From NCBI RefSeq assembly GCF_036997615.1, contig NZ_JAWLQA010000011.1: DNA of 64,000 nucleotides; one strand, given 5' to 3'. The stretch comes from Brachyspira sp949287565 (GTDB taxonomy: Bacteria; Spirochaetota; Brachyspiria; Brachyspirales; Brachyspiraceae). A program made the position numbers and the translations under genes. Under the pieces are notes generated by a model. That model was not told the origin of the DNA. It did no database searches and saw only the letters and a list, made by a program, of their open reading frames with translations. Positions 8,917 to 17,941 of this stretch are shown here, piece after piece. Position 1 is the stretch's first letter. Every line of letters starts with the position of its first letter.

Positions 8917-9486
8917 ATGTTAAAAAAAATTACACTTGTATCTCTTATGATTGCCGTTCTAGTTGTTGCTATGCCTAAAAAAGCTGCTGCTGCTTATTCA
9001 GATGGAGCTGCAATAGGAGCTTCTTTGTTTTTTGGATATCCTAACCAAGGTTTAACATTAGTTGGTCAATTTGATGGCGTACCTTTGATGTTTGGTGTTC
9101 AAGCTGTAGCTAATATATTTGATAGCCGTTATCAATATTTTGGTGTAGGACTTACTATGGATTGGTGGGGATTGAAAATACCTTTGGGTAAGGCAGGAGA
9201 ATCTGATGTTCATTTTTATTTAGGACCTGGACTTGCTGCTGATTTTGCTTTTGGTTCCTATGGTATATGGTCTATTAATGCTGGTTTAAGAATGCCTATA
9301 GGTTTTTCTTTCTTAATCAAGAAACAATGGGAGATTTTCTTGGAACCTGCTCCTGTAGTGAATGTTGTACATGCTGATGGTGATGGTGTTTCTATACTTG
9401 GACTTCATTTCGGTAATGAGAATCATTGGTATCTTGAGCATTTCCTACATTTAACATTCCAATTTGGATTTAGATACTGGTTCTAA
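8917..9486 (+). CDS. secreted, possible outer-membrane beta-barrel protein, paralogue 1
   Basis: A 189-residue exported protein of unknown family. I chose the ATG at 8917 because GGAGG sits six bases upstream and it leaves a standard signal peptide (MLKKITLVSLMIAVLVVAMP, cleaved near AAAA). The mature part is rich in Gly and aromatic residues arranged in alternating strands, for example LTMDWWGLKIPLGKAGESDV, and ends FGFRYWF. A C-terminal Phe in such a strand is typical of outer-membrane barrels. The next gene is a clear paralogue sharing the DWWGLK...GKAGESD core and the same ending. A near-consensus promoter lies upstream and a strong terminator downstream, so it is its own unit. Barrel assignment is inference. 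Confidence 0.7.
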   Translation: MLKKITLVSLMIAVLVVAMPKKAAAAYSDGAAIGASLFFGYPNQGLTLVGQFDGVPLMFGVQAVANIFDSRYQYFGVGLTMDWWGLKIPLGKAGESDVHFYLGPGLAADFAFGSYGIWSINAGLRMPIGFSFLIKKQWEIFLEPAPVVNVVHADGDGVSILGLHFGNENHWYLEHFLHLTFQFGFRYWF

Positions 9487-9509
9487 TATTATTTATTTAG
9501 AATATTTAG

Positions 9510-9541
9510 AGCTCCGTTATTTTATTAGCGGAGCTTTTATT
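9510..9541 (+). terminator. rho-independent terminator
   Basis: AGCTCCG (9510-9516) pairs with CGGAGCT (9529-9535), followed by TTTTATTTTTAT. It ends the first paralogue's transcript. Confidence 0.85.
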
Positions 9542-9614
9542 TTTATTATAATTTTTTCACTTTTTTATATTATTTTTTTATATTTATATAAAGTAATAAT
9601 TAGGTTTTGTTTAT

Positions 9615-10184
9615 ATGTTAAAAAGAGTAATAACTTACAGTACTTGTTTTATAATTTTCATTTCTTTTTTCTCTGTGTCTAAATTATATGCTGATTATCC
9701 TAATGGGGCAGCGGCAGGACTTTTTTTGAGATTTAGTTTTCCAAGTCAGGCTTCTTTAGGTGTTACAGGAAAGATTGATAATTTTCCATTAGTTTTTAGC
9801 GGTATATTGAATATAGGCATATCAACTAAAGGATGGGCTTGGTTCGGACTTAGTGCTAATGCTGATTGGTGGGGATTAAAATATAGAATAGGAAAAGCAG
9901 GCGAGTCTGATGCTTGGCTTTATTTTGGTCCTGGTGCTGAGGCAGTTGCTGAATTTGGAAATAATTATTGGAATTTAGGTTTAGGTTTTAGGCTTCCTTT
10001 AGGAGTTTCTTTTATAGTTGATAGAGATTGGGAAATATTTTTACAGATTTCTCCAGGCCTTAACGTTATAGCTGTAGGAAGTGAAGGTTTTGGAACTTTC
10101 GGATGGTATCCTAGTCATACGGGCTGGACTTTTGCTAAATTCTTTAGATTCTCAGGAGATTTTGGATTTAGATATTGGTTCTAA
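9615..10184 (+). CDS. secreted, possible outer-membrane beta-barrel protein, paralogue 2
   Basis: A 189-residue paralogue of the preceding gene. It has a signal peptide (MLKRVITYSTCFIIFISFFS, cleaved around LYA), the shared core (NADWWGLKYRIGKAGESDAW) and the same C-terminal FGFRYWF. Both proteins have the same length and open the mature part alike (YSDGAA here YPNGAA), so one arose by tandem duplication. About 130 bp with a terminator separates the two, so they may be expressed independently. A tandem aromatic/glycine pattern fits a small eight-to-ten-strand barrel in the outer membrane, but I know of no named family. Confidence 0.7.
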   Translation: MLKRVITYSTCFIIFISFFSVSKLYADYPNGAAAGLFLRFSFPSQASLGVTGKIDNFPLVFSGILNIGISTKGWAWFGLSANADWWGLKYRIGKAGESDAWLYFGPGAEAVAEFGNNYWNLGLGFRLPLGVSFIVDRDWEIFLQISPGLNVIAVGSEGFGTFGWYPSHTGWTFAKFFRFSGDFGFRYWF

Positions 10185-10192
10185 TAATAATT

Positions 10193-10230
10193 AAAAAGGG
10201 CTATTCTAATTAAGAATAACCCTTTTATTT
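10193..10230. terminator. bidirectional terminator
   Basis: AAAGGG plus ATTCT pair with AGAAT plus CCCTTT (10195-10224), with T-runs on the right and A-runs on the left. It would stop transcripts from the secreted paralogue and, on the other strand, from pgsA. Confidence 0.8.
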
Positions 10231-10247
10231 TTATATATTTTTATTTA

Positions 10248-10805
10248 TTATTTTTTATTTGATTTTCCAGTTATTAAAGGCATATAATCAAAGAATGAAT
10301 ATATTGTTATTATTGTAACAACTAATAAACTATAGTATGTTATTTGCTCATAAGGAAGCGATATTTCTGTATATTTCAATATTTTTAAAAGGAATATTAT
10401 CACCACAGCAGCAGCTCTTGATGCGGTTTTTAATTTACCGCTGAATTTGGCAGCAACAGCAAAACCTCTAAGTCCTCCTAATATTCTTATAAACATTGAA
10501 AACATATCTCTATAAAGTGATATTATATACATCCATATAGGCATAGAACCTTCGTAAAGAAATATTGTAAACATTGTTATATGAAATACTGTATCGGCAA
10601 AAGGATCAAGCACTTTTCCTAAATCACTGACAAGATTAAATTTTCTAGCCATAGCACCGTCTAAAGCATCTGTTATTTCTAGTATAATAAGAAATATTAA
10701 TGCTAATACTGCACTTATCATAGAGTTATAAAAGTACAGAAATATAACTAGAGGCGATAGAACTATTCTGCTTATACTTAGTAAATTAGGTATTTGCTGT
10801 TTCAT
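10248..10805 (-). CDS. pgsA: CDP-diacylglycerol-glycerol-3-phosphate phosphatidyltransferase
   Basis: A 185-residue integral membrane enzyme making phosphatidylglycerol phosphate from CDP-diacylglycerol and glycerol 3-phosphate. The CDP-alcohol phosphotransferase signature is intact at about residues 47-75: DALDGAMARKF, then DLGKVLDPFAD, giving the D-G-x2-A-R...G-x3-D-x3-D pattern that binds the metal ions. About five membrane helices surround it. Length is normal for PgsA. It follows a DUF4340 gene by 40 bp, but that spacing need not mean a shared function. A different head-group alcohol cannot be excluded from the motif alone. Confidence 0.85.
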   Translation of the reverse strand: MKQQIPNLLSISRIVLSPLVIFLYFYNSMISAVLALIFLIILEITDALDGAMARKFNLVSDLGKVLDPFADTVFHITMFTIFLYEGSMPIWMYIISLYRDMFSMFIRILGGLRGFAVAAKFSGKLKTASRAAAVVIIFLLKILKYTEISLPYEQITYYSLLVVTIITIYSFFDYMPLITGKSNKK

Positions 10806-10845
10806 AAATTACTTCCTTAAAAAAATATATTAAATTTTTATTAAT

Positions 10846-11868
10846 TTATTGCTGCAAATTTTCATCTAATCTCATACCATCTTCTGCCATATCCATATAA
10901 GGATCATTTTCATCATTCATTTCTTTATCATCATCTTCAGTTTTTATATAATAACTTCTGTCACGCATAGCAGCAGAATATATATTATAATCAACTTCGT
11001 ATATTATACCGCTTTTAGGTTTTACATATACTCTGTTGTCATTATTATCATATACTAATTGATATTCTGTTTTAGTATTATCTTCCATATATATAGTTAC
11101 AGTAGCATCAGGTATTCTGAATAATCTATTTAAGTATTTTAGCATATTCTCATCATATACAAAACCTGTAGCTTTAACCAAAGATAATGCCTCAAAATCT
11201 CTGTATGCTTTATTTAAATTGATTTCTTCATCTACTCCATCAACAACCCAATTAGTTCTATTTTCTTTTCTTATAGTATTTGTATAATCTCTTATGCTGC
11301 TTTCTGTTTTTACTACTGAATCTATATAAATAGTTTTATCAAATATCTGTTTATCTCTAAGCATATCAATAGTTTTCTTTAATGCTTCTATGTAAATAAG
11401 CTCTATACTGAAATATTCATCATTATATTTTACATAGTATTTTTCTTCGTCAGCTGTTTTATTTCCAACGAATATTTTATATTCTTTATCGCCTTCCCAA
11501 ACAGTAAATTCATTGCTTGGATTTTCTAAACCGAATGAATCTAATTCTGCAAGATTTGTTATAATAGTATCAATATTCAAAGTATTGAAGTTTTTAACAT
11601 TTGCGAAAGCCTCTAACTGATCTATTTTATAATTATTAGAAGGGGATATTACTTTCCAAGTTTCATCTATTTTTTCTACTATTATTGGTTCTTCAGCATA
11701 TTTTAATTCATATTTTGTAACATTTGTTTCATTAAGTTCAAAAATCTGTTTTCTAGGTTTATTTGCCTCTATTTTTTCACGGCTTTGTTTAGTTGTTAGA
11801 AATGCAGCAACACTTATTACTGCTAATGCTATAAGTAAAACTATTATTTTTGTAACATGTTTATTCAT
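10846..11868 (-). CDS. DUF4340 protein linked to gliding-type ABC transporter
   Basis: A 340-residue protein with one N-terminal membrane helix (VTKIIVLLIALAVISVAAFL) and a large extracytoplasmic part. The pattern ELKYAEEPIIVEKIDETWKV followed by NYKIDQLEAF and NLAELDSFGL fits DUF4340, in which short beta-rich repeats start with a Trp-containing strand. DUF4340 genes commonly follow GldF/GldG-like ABC transporter genes. Here the gene lies 43 bp after the permease gene. The C-terminus is acidic (DDDKEMNDENDPYMDMAEDG). It is probably a membrane-anchored accessory subunit; the transported substance is unknown. Confidence 0.75.
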   Translation of the reverse strand: MNKHVTKIIVLLIALAVISVAAFLTTKQSREKIEANKPRKQIFELNETNVTKYELKYAEEPIIVEKIDETWKVISPSNNYKIDQLEAFANVKNFNTLNIDTIITNLAELDSFGLENPSNEFTVWEGDKEYKIFVGNKTADEEKYYVKYNDEYFSIELIYIEALKKTIDMLRDKQIFDKTIYIDSVVKTESSIRDYTNTIRKENRTNWVVDGVDEEINLNKAYRDFEALSLVKATGFVYDENMLKYLNRLFRIPDATVTIYMEDNTKTEYQLVYDNNDNRVYVKPKSGIIYEVDYNIYSAAMRDRSYYIKTEDDDKEMNDENDPYMDMAEDGMRLDENLQQ

Positions 11869-11911
11869 TTTATTTATCCTATAAGTTTATAATTTCTTTT
11901 AATATCGTAAA

Positions 11912-12637
11912 TTATTTTCTGTTTTCAAGCATAATATTTGCCAAATAAAGGAATATTACTGTAACTGATAAAAAGTATATTATATCTCTTAAATCCAATA
12001 CTCCTCTTGCAATATTAGCAAAATGATAATCGCCGCTTATTACTTCTATAAAATTAACAGAAGCAGGGAAAAGAAGAGTTAAATATCTTAAAAACATATT
12101 TAAAGATATCATAATTGCAAGCCCTACAATTAAAGCTACTATTTGATTCTTTGTTGTAGATGAAGCGAATATACCTATAGCACATAAAGCCATTATAAGA
12201 AATACACTTCCTATATATCCTGCAATTACAGGCCCCATATCTAATCTGCCTAAAAAAGTCAATGTTATAGGATAGAGTATAGTAGGTATTAAGGCAAAAA
12301 GCATAAATATTACAGCTGAAAAGAATTTACCTAGTATAATTTCTAAAGTAGAAACTGATTGAGTGCTTATAAGCTCATAAGAACCGCTTGAAAACTCACT
12401 TGATAATAATCCCATAGTGATAGGCGGAATTATAAGCGATAGTATCAAAGGCAGAATACTGAAAAAATCCTGCATATCATTCTGCTGAAGTATAAAGAAT
12501 CTTGAGAAAAAATATACTCCGCTCACAATTAAAAATATTGCTGAAAATATATATGCTATAGGCGAAAAGAAAATATGCCTTAATTCTTTTTTTAATATAA
12601 CATTAGATTTATTTATAGTATAACTTATTGACTGCAC
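11912..12637 (-). CDS. ABC-2 type (GldF-like) membrane permease
   Basis: A 241-residue integral membrane protein with six predicted helices, such as IAYIFSAIFLIVSGVYFFSR and VIAGYIGSVFLIMALCAIGI. It resembles GldF and other ABC-2 permeases (IILGKFFSAVIFMLFALIPT region). It starts with GTG at 12637, immediately after the TAA of the ATPase gene, with AAGGAG eight bases upstream, so ATPase and permease are translated together. Together they form a transporter of the kind linked to gliding motility or extracellular matrix assembly in Bacteroidetes, but in a spirochaete the cargo is unknown. The GldG-like partner is encoded 18 kb away (30850-32892). Confidence 0.82.
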   Translation of the reverse strand: MQSISYTINKSNVILKKELRHIFFSPIAYIFSAIFLIVSGVYFFSRFFILQQNDMQDFFSILPLILSLIIPPITMGLLSSEFSSGSYELISTQSVSTLEIILGKFFSAVIFMLFALIPTILYPITLTFLGRLDMGPVIAGYIGSVFLIMALCAIGIFASSTTKNQIVALIVGLAIMISLNMFLRYLTLLFPASVNFIEVISGDYHFANIARGVLDLRDIIYFLSVTVIFLYLANIMLENRK

Positions 12638-13585
12638 TTATTTATCTCCTTTTGTTAATGTATGGAATACTTCTTCTAGATTTTCTCTTTCTCTGAACAT
12701 TTCATATATTATCCAATCTGTACTCTTAATAACTGTATAAATTTTTTCTCTAGGCTCTTCTTCATTAGAATATATTGTTATGTCTTTTAAATCTCCATTA
12801 TCTTCCGCTTTGACATCATAAATATTTTCTATTTTCTTTAATTTTTCTATTATTTTATTTTTATCATCATTTGTTTTTATAGATAATTTTATTCTTACAG
12901 ATGTTTTATTATTTTCTTTGTTATTCAAAGTTAAATGTTTAGGGTCAGCATCTGCAATAACATTACCCTGATTAATGATTATAGCTCTTGAACAAGTAGC
13001 CTCAACTTCGCTTAATATATGTGTAGATATAAGAACAGTTTTTTCTTTACCAAGTTCTTTTATAAGCTCTCTAATTTCTACTATTTGGTTAGGGTCAAGT
13101 CCGTTAGTAGGTTCATCTAATATAAGTATTTTAGGGTCATGTATAATAGCTCCAGCAATACCTACACGCTGTTTATAACCTTTTGAAAGCTCTCCTATTG
13201 ATTTTGATATAACATCTTTAAGACTGCAGGCATCAACAACATAATGAAGTCTTTCGCTTAATCTGCTTCTTTCAAGCTCCTGAATCTCTGCCATATAAAC
13301 AAGATAATCAAATACGCTCATATCATCATAAAGCGGTGCTGATTCTGGTAAATATCCTATAACCTTTTTAACTTCTCTTTCATTATTTAATATGCTTTTA
13401 CCGTCAATAATAGCATTTCCGCTAGTAGGAGAGAGGTAGCAAGTTAATATTCTTAAAGTAGTGGATTTTCCTGCTCCGTTTGGCCCTAATATTCCAACAA
13501 TTTCACCTGATTTTATCTCAAAACTTACGCCTTTTAAAGCATGAAAATCACCGTAGTATTTGTTTAAATTTTCTACTGATATCAT
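12638..13585 (-). CDS. ABC transporter ATP-binding protein (GldA-like)
   Basis: A 315-residue ABC ATPase. A longer frame begins at 13615, but AAGGA lies just before the ATG at 13585, and that start gives the normal N-terminus MISVENLNKYYGDFHALKGV. Walker A is GPNGAGKST, the signature motif is LSKGYKQRVG, Walker B is ILILDEPTNGLD, followed by the H-loop ISTHILSEVE. The C-terminal 85 residues form the extra domain found in ABC-2 exporter ATPases. It powers the permease encoded next to it. GldA-like naming is based on the GldF-type permease and DUF4340 neighbour, since the ATPase alone cannot distinguish subfamilies. Confidence 0.9.
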   Translation of the reverse strand: MISVENLNKYYGDFHALKGVSFEIKSGEIVGILGPNGAGKSTTLRILTCYLSPTSGNAIIDGKSILNNEREVKKVIGYLPESAPLYDDMSVFDYLVYMAEIQELERSRLSERLHYVVDACSLKDVISKSIGELSKGYKQRVGIAGAIIHDPKILILDEPTNGLDPNQIVEIRELIKELGKEKTVLISTHILSEVEATCSRAIIINQGNVIADADPKHLTLNNKENNKTSVRIKLSIKTNDDKNKIIEKLKKIENIYDVKAEDNGDLKDITIYSNEEEPREKIYTVIKSTDWIIYEMFRERENLEEVFHTLTKGDK

Positions 13586-13813
13586 TTTATTCCTTTTTAT
13601 TTTGTATATTGTCAAAAATTAAATCATTATTTAAAAGTTAAAAATATATTAATAATAAGTAGAAAAACATTATAATATATATAAAGTAAAAAAACAATTA
13701 TAAAAATTATAAAAGATATATGTTTTAAATGTATAATTATATATTAAATAATATATTGTAAATAACTATTTAATTAATTATAATATTATCATTAAATATT
13801 AAAGGCATTAAAT

Positions 13814-15484
13814 ATGGAATTAAATAAAGAAAAAATAAATTACATTATAGAAAAACTTTCAGAAGGACTTTATGAAAAAGAAGATGCTATATCATTTACT
13901 TTTTTATGTGCTTTAGCTGGAAAATCAGTATTTTTATACGGCCCTCCTGGTACTGCTAAAAGTTTAATTGTAAGAAGAATAGCTTCAGCTTTTAAAGATT
14001 CTAAATATTTCGGTCAGCTTATAAATAGATTTACAACCCCTGAAGATGTATTCGGTCCTGTGAGCTTATCAAAATTAAAAGAAGATAAATTTGAAAGACA
14101 AACTGAAGGTTATTTGCCTAAAGCTGATTTTGTATTTTTAGATGAAATTTGGAAAAGCAGTCCTGCAATATTAAATACATTATTAACTATAATAAATGAA
14201 AAAATATACAGAAATGGAAGCATTGAAGAAAAAGTGCCTTTAAAAATATTGGTGGCGGCAAGTAATGAAACTCCTCCCAAAGGTCAGGGGCTTGATGCTA
14301 TGTATGATAGATTTATAATGCGTTTATTAGTTAATCCTGCAGAAGATATAGACAATTTTAAATCATTGATAGTTGATAAAGATATTGATTTTAATGCTGA
14401 TCTAAATGAAGAAGATAAAATATCAGCTCAAGATTTGGAAAGTTTAAAAAGCAATATAGAAGAAGTAGAAGTTCCTTCTAATATTCTTAATATTATAATT
14501 TCAATAAAAAATGAGATAGATGAATATAATAATGGCAATAATGAACCTATTTATATTTCGGATAGAAGATGGAAGAATATTGTTTATATATTGAAGGCTT
14601 CTGCATATTTTTCAGATAGAAGAGAAGTACTTCCATTAGATTGTTTTTTAATTTCTAATTGTATTTGGACATTAGAAGAAAATATTAATTTTGTTAATAA
14701 TATAGTGAAAAAATCTATAATGCGTTTTTTTAATAATAATGAAGAATTTGATTATGATAAAATATATGATGAAGCAGAAGAACTTAGAACAAATATAGAT
14801 AAAGATTCTATAAGTGATAGAGATGAATATGAAAATGAAATTAATATAAAAGGTAAAAGTTATTTTTCTATAGATGTATTTTATGAATATAAAAATACTT
14901 ATGGAAATAATAGGGTGAGCATTGTAAAACTATATATTGAAATTGATAAAATAAATAGTAATACTCAATTTAATCCTTTAATGAATATATATGATAATGA
15001 TGCTTTTAATAATGCAAATAATAGAAGCCCAAAATATAATGATTATTATGATAATTATAGTAATTTAAAAAAATCTACTGATTATGTTGCAGCTGACAAT
15101 GTATTTTGTTCATTTACAAATTCAAATACTATTAATATAAAAACTAATAATTATTACAATCGTTTTGTTAATCAAAATGGAGATATAGTATCTTCATTAA
15201 ATATGTCTATTCCTATTAAGTTTAGAAAAGGAGATATAAAACCTATAGAATACAATAAAAGAGATAGTTATATGCATGTTTGCTCTGATTTGCTTAATAC
15301 AGTAAATAATAAAATAGAGTCTTATGAAAGTGATTTGAAATCTATGATTGAGAGATGCGACTCTGTTTTTATAAATAAAAGATATATACAAAAATTTATT
15401 TATAATAATGATTATTTATCTAGCTTGAAATCTCTTAAAATTAATATTGAGCATTGTATAGATAAATTAAAGGGTAATTATTAA
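13814..15484 (+). CDS. MoxR-family AAA+ ATPase (RavA-like)
   Basis: A 556-residue AAA+ protein. Walker A is GPPGTAKS (residues 43-50), Walker B plus neighbourhood is FVFLDEIWKSSPAIL, sensor 1 is LVAASNETP, and the arginine region is ISDRRWKNIVYIL. This is the RavA branch of the MoxR group, chaperone-like ATPases that act with a VWA-domain partner. The C-terminal 250 residues are Asn/Asp/Tyr rich, unlike classical RavA, and may be a species-specific extension. The VWA gene follows after 8 bp, the usual genetic signature of the pair. An A+T-rich spacer of about 200 bp precedes the gene. The client of the pair cannot be told from sequence. Confidence 0.88.
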   Translation: MELNKEKINYIIEKLSEGLYEKEDAISFTFLCALAGKSVFLYGPPGTAKSLIVRRIASAFKDSKYFGQLINRFTTPEDVFGPVSLSKLKEDKFERQTEGYLPKADFVFLDEIWKSSPAILNTLLTIINEKIYRNGSIEEKVPLKILVAASNETPPKGQGLDAMYDRFIMRLLVNPAEDIDNFKSLIVDKDIDFNADLNEEDKISAQDLESLKSNIEEVEVPSNILNIIISIKNEIDEYNNGNNEPIYISDRRWKNIVYILKASAYFSDRREVLPLDCFLISNCIWTLEENINFVNNIVKKSIMRFFNNNEEFDYDKIYDEAEELRTNIDKDSISDRDEYENEINIKGKSYFSIDVFYEYKNTYGNNRVSIVKLYIEIDKINSNTQFNPLMNIYDNDAFNNANNRSPKYNDYYDNYSNLKKSTDYVAADNVFCSFTNSNTINIKTNNYYNRFVNQNGDIVSSLNMSIPIKFRKGDIKPIEYNKRDSYMHVCSDLLNTVNNKIESYESDLKSMIERCDSVFINKRYIQKFIYNNDYLSSLKSLKINIEHCIDKLKGNY

Positions 15485-15492
15485 GGTTTTGT

Positions 15493-16956
15493 ATGAGTAT
15501 TAATGATATTAACAATATATTAAAAGAAACTAAATATATATTAAAAGAAAGATTTTCTCAGTATGATATCTTTATGAGCAATAATGATATGCAAAAAGAA
15601 ATTAATAAGAAAATAAATGATTTTAATTATAATTTAGAAAAACATTTAAAAGATAATAATCCATTTAAAGATTTATATTCTATTTATGAAGAAGCTAAAA
15701 ACAGTTTTACAAAAAATGAAGCGGATAAAGAATCACTTTTTAAATATATTGAAAATTACAGATTAATTGCAGGCGATGATAATGCTGATTTCTTCTATTC
15801 AAAAATATATTCTTTAGAAAAAGATGAGTATAATAATGAAATAATAGCCATTAAAAAATCAGTTTTAAATAGTTGGAAAGATGAACTTGATAAACAATAT
15901 ATGAATTGGGTATTAAATGAAATAGATAAATACAGAAATAAATTTTTTAAAGATATGGAAAAATTTTTTGATTATTTGAATAATTTAAAGTATATACAGG
16001 ATATATTTGGAGAAGATACAGGATTATTATTTGATTTGAGTATAGGAAAATTATTAAAAAAGGATATTGAATATATAAAAAGACTTTTAAATTTATTAAA
16101 AGAAAATTTGGATATAAAAAGATTATGCGATATGCTCGGCAGGTTTATAAAGTCTGAAGAAACTATAAAAACAGAAAAGATTTTAAGAAAAGAAACATTC
16201 AGCACAAAAATAAAAGATATTAATTCAGAAGAAGAAATAGTAGGAATAACTTATTCTAGGGATATACATAATATACTTCCTCAGGAGAAGCTGCTTTTAG
16301 CTGAAGGTGTGCTTGAAACTTTATTTGGAGTAAAATATTTTGAGAACAGACTTTTAACTTTCAAAAAAGAAGGATATATTGACTATTATTATGACAGATA
16401 TATTGAAGAAGAAATTCAAGTAAAAGAAGAAGATAAAAAAGGTCCTATTATAATATGCGTTGATACAAGCGGTTCTATGAGCGGAGTACCTGAAACTGTT
16501 TCAAAGGCTGTTACATTATATTTGGCTACTCGTGCAATGAAGCAGAAAAGAAATTGTTATCTTATAAATTTTAGTACTCAAATAGAAACTATGGATTTGA
16601 CATATCCTAACACTATGGATAATTTAATAGAGTTTTTGAGATTAAGTTTTAATGGAGGAACTGATGCTGTACCTGCATTAAGGTATGCAATAAAAACTAT
16701 GAATACCGAGAATTATAAAAAATCTGATTTGCTTTTTATTTCTGACTTTGTATTTAATGGTTTTACAGATGAAGATTATAAATTGGCTGAAGAACAAAAG
16801 AAAAATGAAAATAGATTTTATTCTCTTATAATAGGAAGTACTCCTATGTTTAATGTGGAAAACAGCATATTTGATTATAATTGGTGTTATCATTCTTCAA
16901 GAGGTTCAGTTAAAGAGATTACAGGCAATATGTATTCAAGTATATTCGGACATTAA
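15493..16956 (+). CDS. VWA-domain protein (ViaA-like) partner of the MoxR ATPase
   Basis: A 487-residue protein whose last 180 residues form a von Willebrand factor A domain. The MIDAS metal site is visible as DTSGSMSG with the later GGTDAVPALRYAI and LLFISDFVF. Length is close to E. coli ViaA (483 residues), and the N-terminal 300 helical residues match ViaA in layout. It follows the RavA-like ATPase by 8 bp and is certainly in its operon. Known MoxR-VWA pairs help assemble or repair protein complexes and influence metal or redox enzymes; here there is no neighbouring client gene, so the role is open. Confidence 0.85.
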   Translation: MSINDINNILKETKYILKERFSQYDIFMSNNDMQKEINKKINDFNYNLEKHLKDNNPFKDLYSIYEEAKNSFTKNEADKESLFKYIENYRLIAGDDNADFFYSKIYSLEKDEYNNEIIAIKKSVLNSWKDELDKQYMNWVLNEIDKYRNKFFKDMEKFFDYLNNLKYIQDIFGEDTGLLFDLSIGKLLKKDIEYIKRLLNLLKENLDIKRLCDMLGRFIKSEETIKTEKILRKETFSTKIKDINSEEEIVGITYSRDIHNILPQEKLLLAEGVLETLFGVKYFENRLLTFKKEGYIDYYYDRYIEEEIQVKEEDKKGPIIICVDTSGSMSGVPETVSKAVTLYLATRAMKQKRNCYLINFSTQIETMDLTYPNTMDNLIEFLRLSFNGGTDAVPALRYAIKTMNTENYKKSDLLFISDFVFNGFTDEDYKLAEEQKKNENRFYSLIIGSTPMFNVENSIFDYNWCYHSSRGSVKEITGNMYSSIFGH

Positions 16957-17012
16957 TAATATATTAATATATAATAAAATCACAAAAAATATCAAAATTT
17001 TATATTATTTTC

Positions 17013-17040
17013 TTGACTGTTATTTTATTCATTGTATTAT
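17013..17040 (+). promoter_or_regulatory. promoter for rnc
   Basis: TTGACT (17013-17018), 16 bases, TATTAT (17035-17040), 30 bases before the ATG of rnc. A good match to a sigma-70 promoter. Confidence 0.65.
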
Positions 17041-17069
17041 AAATACAATATTTTTGGGCAGACTTGATT

Positions 17070-17804
17070 ATGAATATAGATAGAATCTTAAATAATTGTC
17101 AGACAGCTATAAAATATGAGTTTAGGAATAAAGATCATTTGTTAGAGGCTATAACTCATAGAACTTATGCTAATGAATCTAAAAAGAAAATGAAATATAA
17201 TCAGAGATTGGAGTTTTTAGGTGACTCTGTGTTATCTCTTATTATTTCAGATTATCTATTTAAAAAATATAATAGCAGTAAAGAAGGTTTATTGTCTAAA
17301 GTAAAATCTTCTTTAGTATCTCAGAAGAGTTTGGCAGATATTTCAAAAGAGCTTAAACTTGGAGATTTTTTACTTTTAGGACATGGTGAAGAGGCTTCAG
17401 GCGGAAGATATAGAGATAATATGCTTGAAGATTTATTCGAGGCTATAGTAGGTGCTATATATTTAGATTCAGGGATTACAAGTGCATCCAAATTTGTTAT
17501 GCGTGCCTATAAAGAAAGACTTAGCAATTTGGATATTGAAAACTTTGATAAAGATTATAAAACTATATTCCAAGAGCTTATACAGAAAAAACATAAAACT
17601 AGTCCTATTTATAAATCTTATGAATATTATGATGATAATAATCATGAGATGTTCAAAGCAGAAGTTTATGTTAATGACAAAAATTTTGCTTTGGGAGTAG
17701 GTAAAAGCAAAAAAGAAGCGGAAACTAATGCTGCCAAAAAAGCATTGGATAAAATAGAAATGGCTAGTATGGCAATAAAGAAAAATAAAAAAATTAATAA
17801 GTAA
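17070..17804 (+). CDS. rnc: ribonuclease III
   Basis: A 244-residue double-strand-specific endoribonuclease that processes rRNA and other structured RNA. The catalytic signature is RLEFLGDSVLSLIISDYL, where Glu and Asp bind magnesium, and LEDLFEAIVGAIYLDSG gives the second acidic pair. The C-terminal part is a double-stranded RNA-binding domain (KTIFQELIQKKHK...EAETNAAKKALDKIE). I use the ATG at 17070, since the frame otherwise opens with TTG six bases earlier and there is no strong SD for either. It ends with a Lys-rich tail. Length is normal. Confidence 0.96.
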   Translation: MNIDRILNNCQTAIKYEFRNKDHLLEAITHRTYANESKKKMKYNQRLEFLGDSVLSLIISDYLFKKYNSSKEGLLSKVKSSLVSQKSLADISKELKLGDFLLLGHGEEASGGRYRDNMLEDLFEAIVGAIYLDSGITSASKFVMRAYKERLSNLDIENFDKDYKTIFQELIQKKHKTSPIYKSYEYYDDNNHEMFKAEVYVNDKNFALGVGKSKKEAETNAAKKALDKIEMASMAIKKNKKINK

Positions 17805-17941
17805 TAACTAAAATACTAAAATATGTAAATTTAGCATTTTAAATAATATTAACATAATAATTAATAGGTAAGCTAAAGCATTTGATAATTTTGTTTGACA
17901 GCTTATTAATAGCGAATGCGAATAATAATAAAGGAAATATC

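Noticed and set aside
9464..9682. 72-residue frame between the two secreted paralogues
   Set aside because: It overlaps the end of one gene, the terminator and the start of the other, and codes only for hydrophobic A+T-rich sequence.
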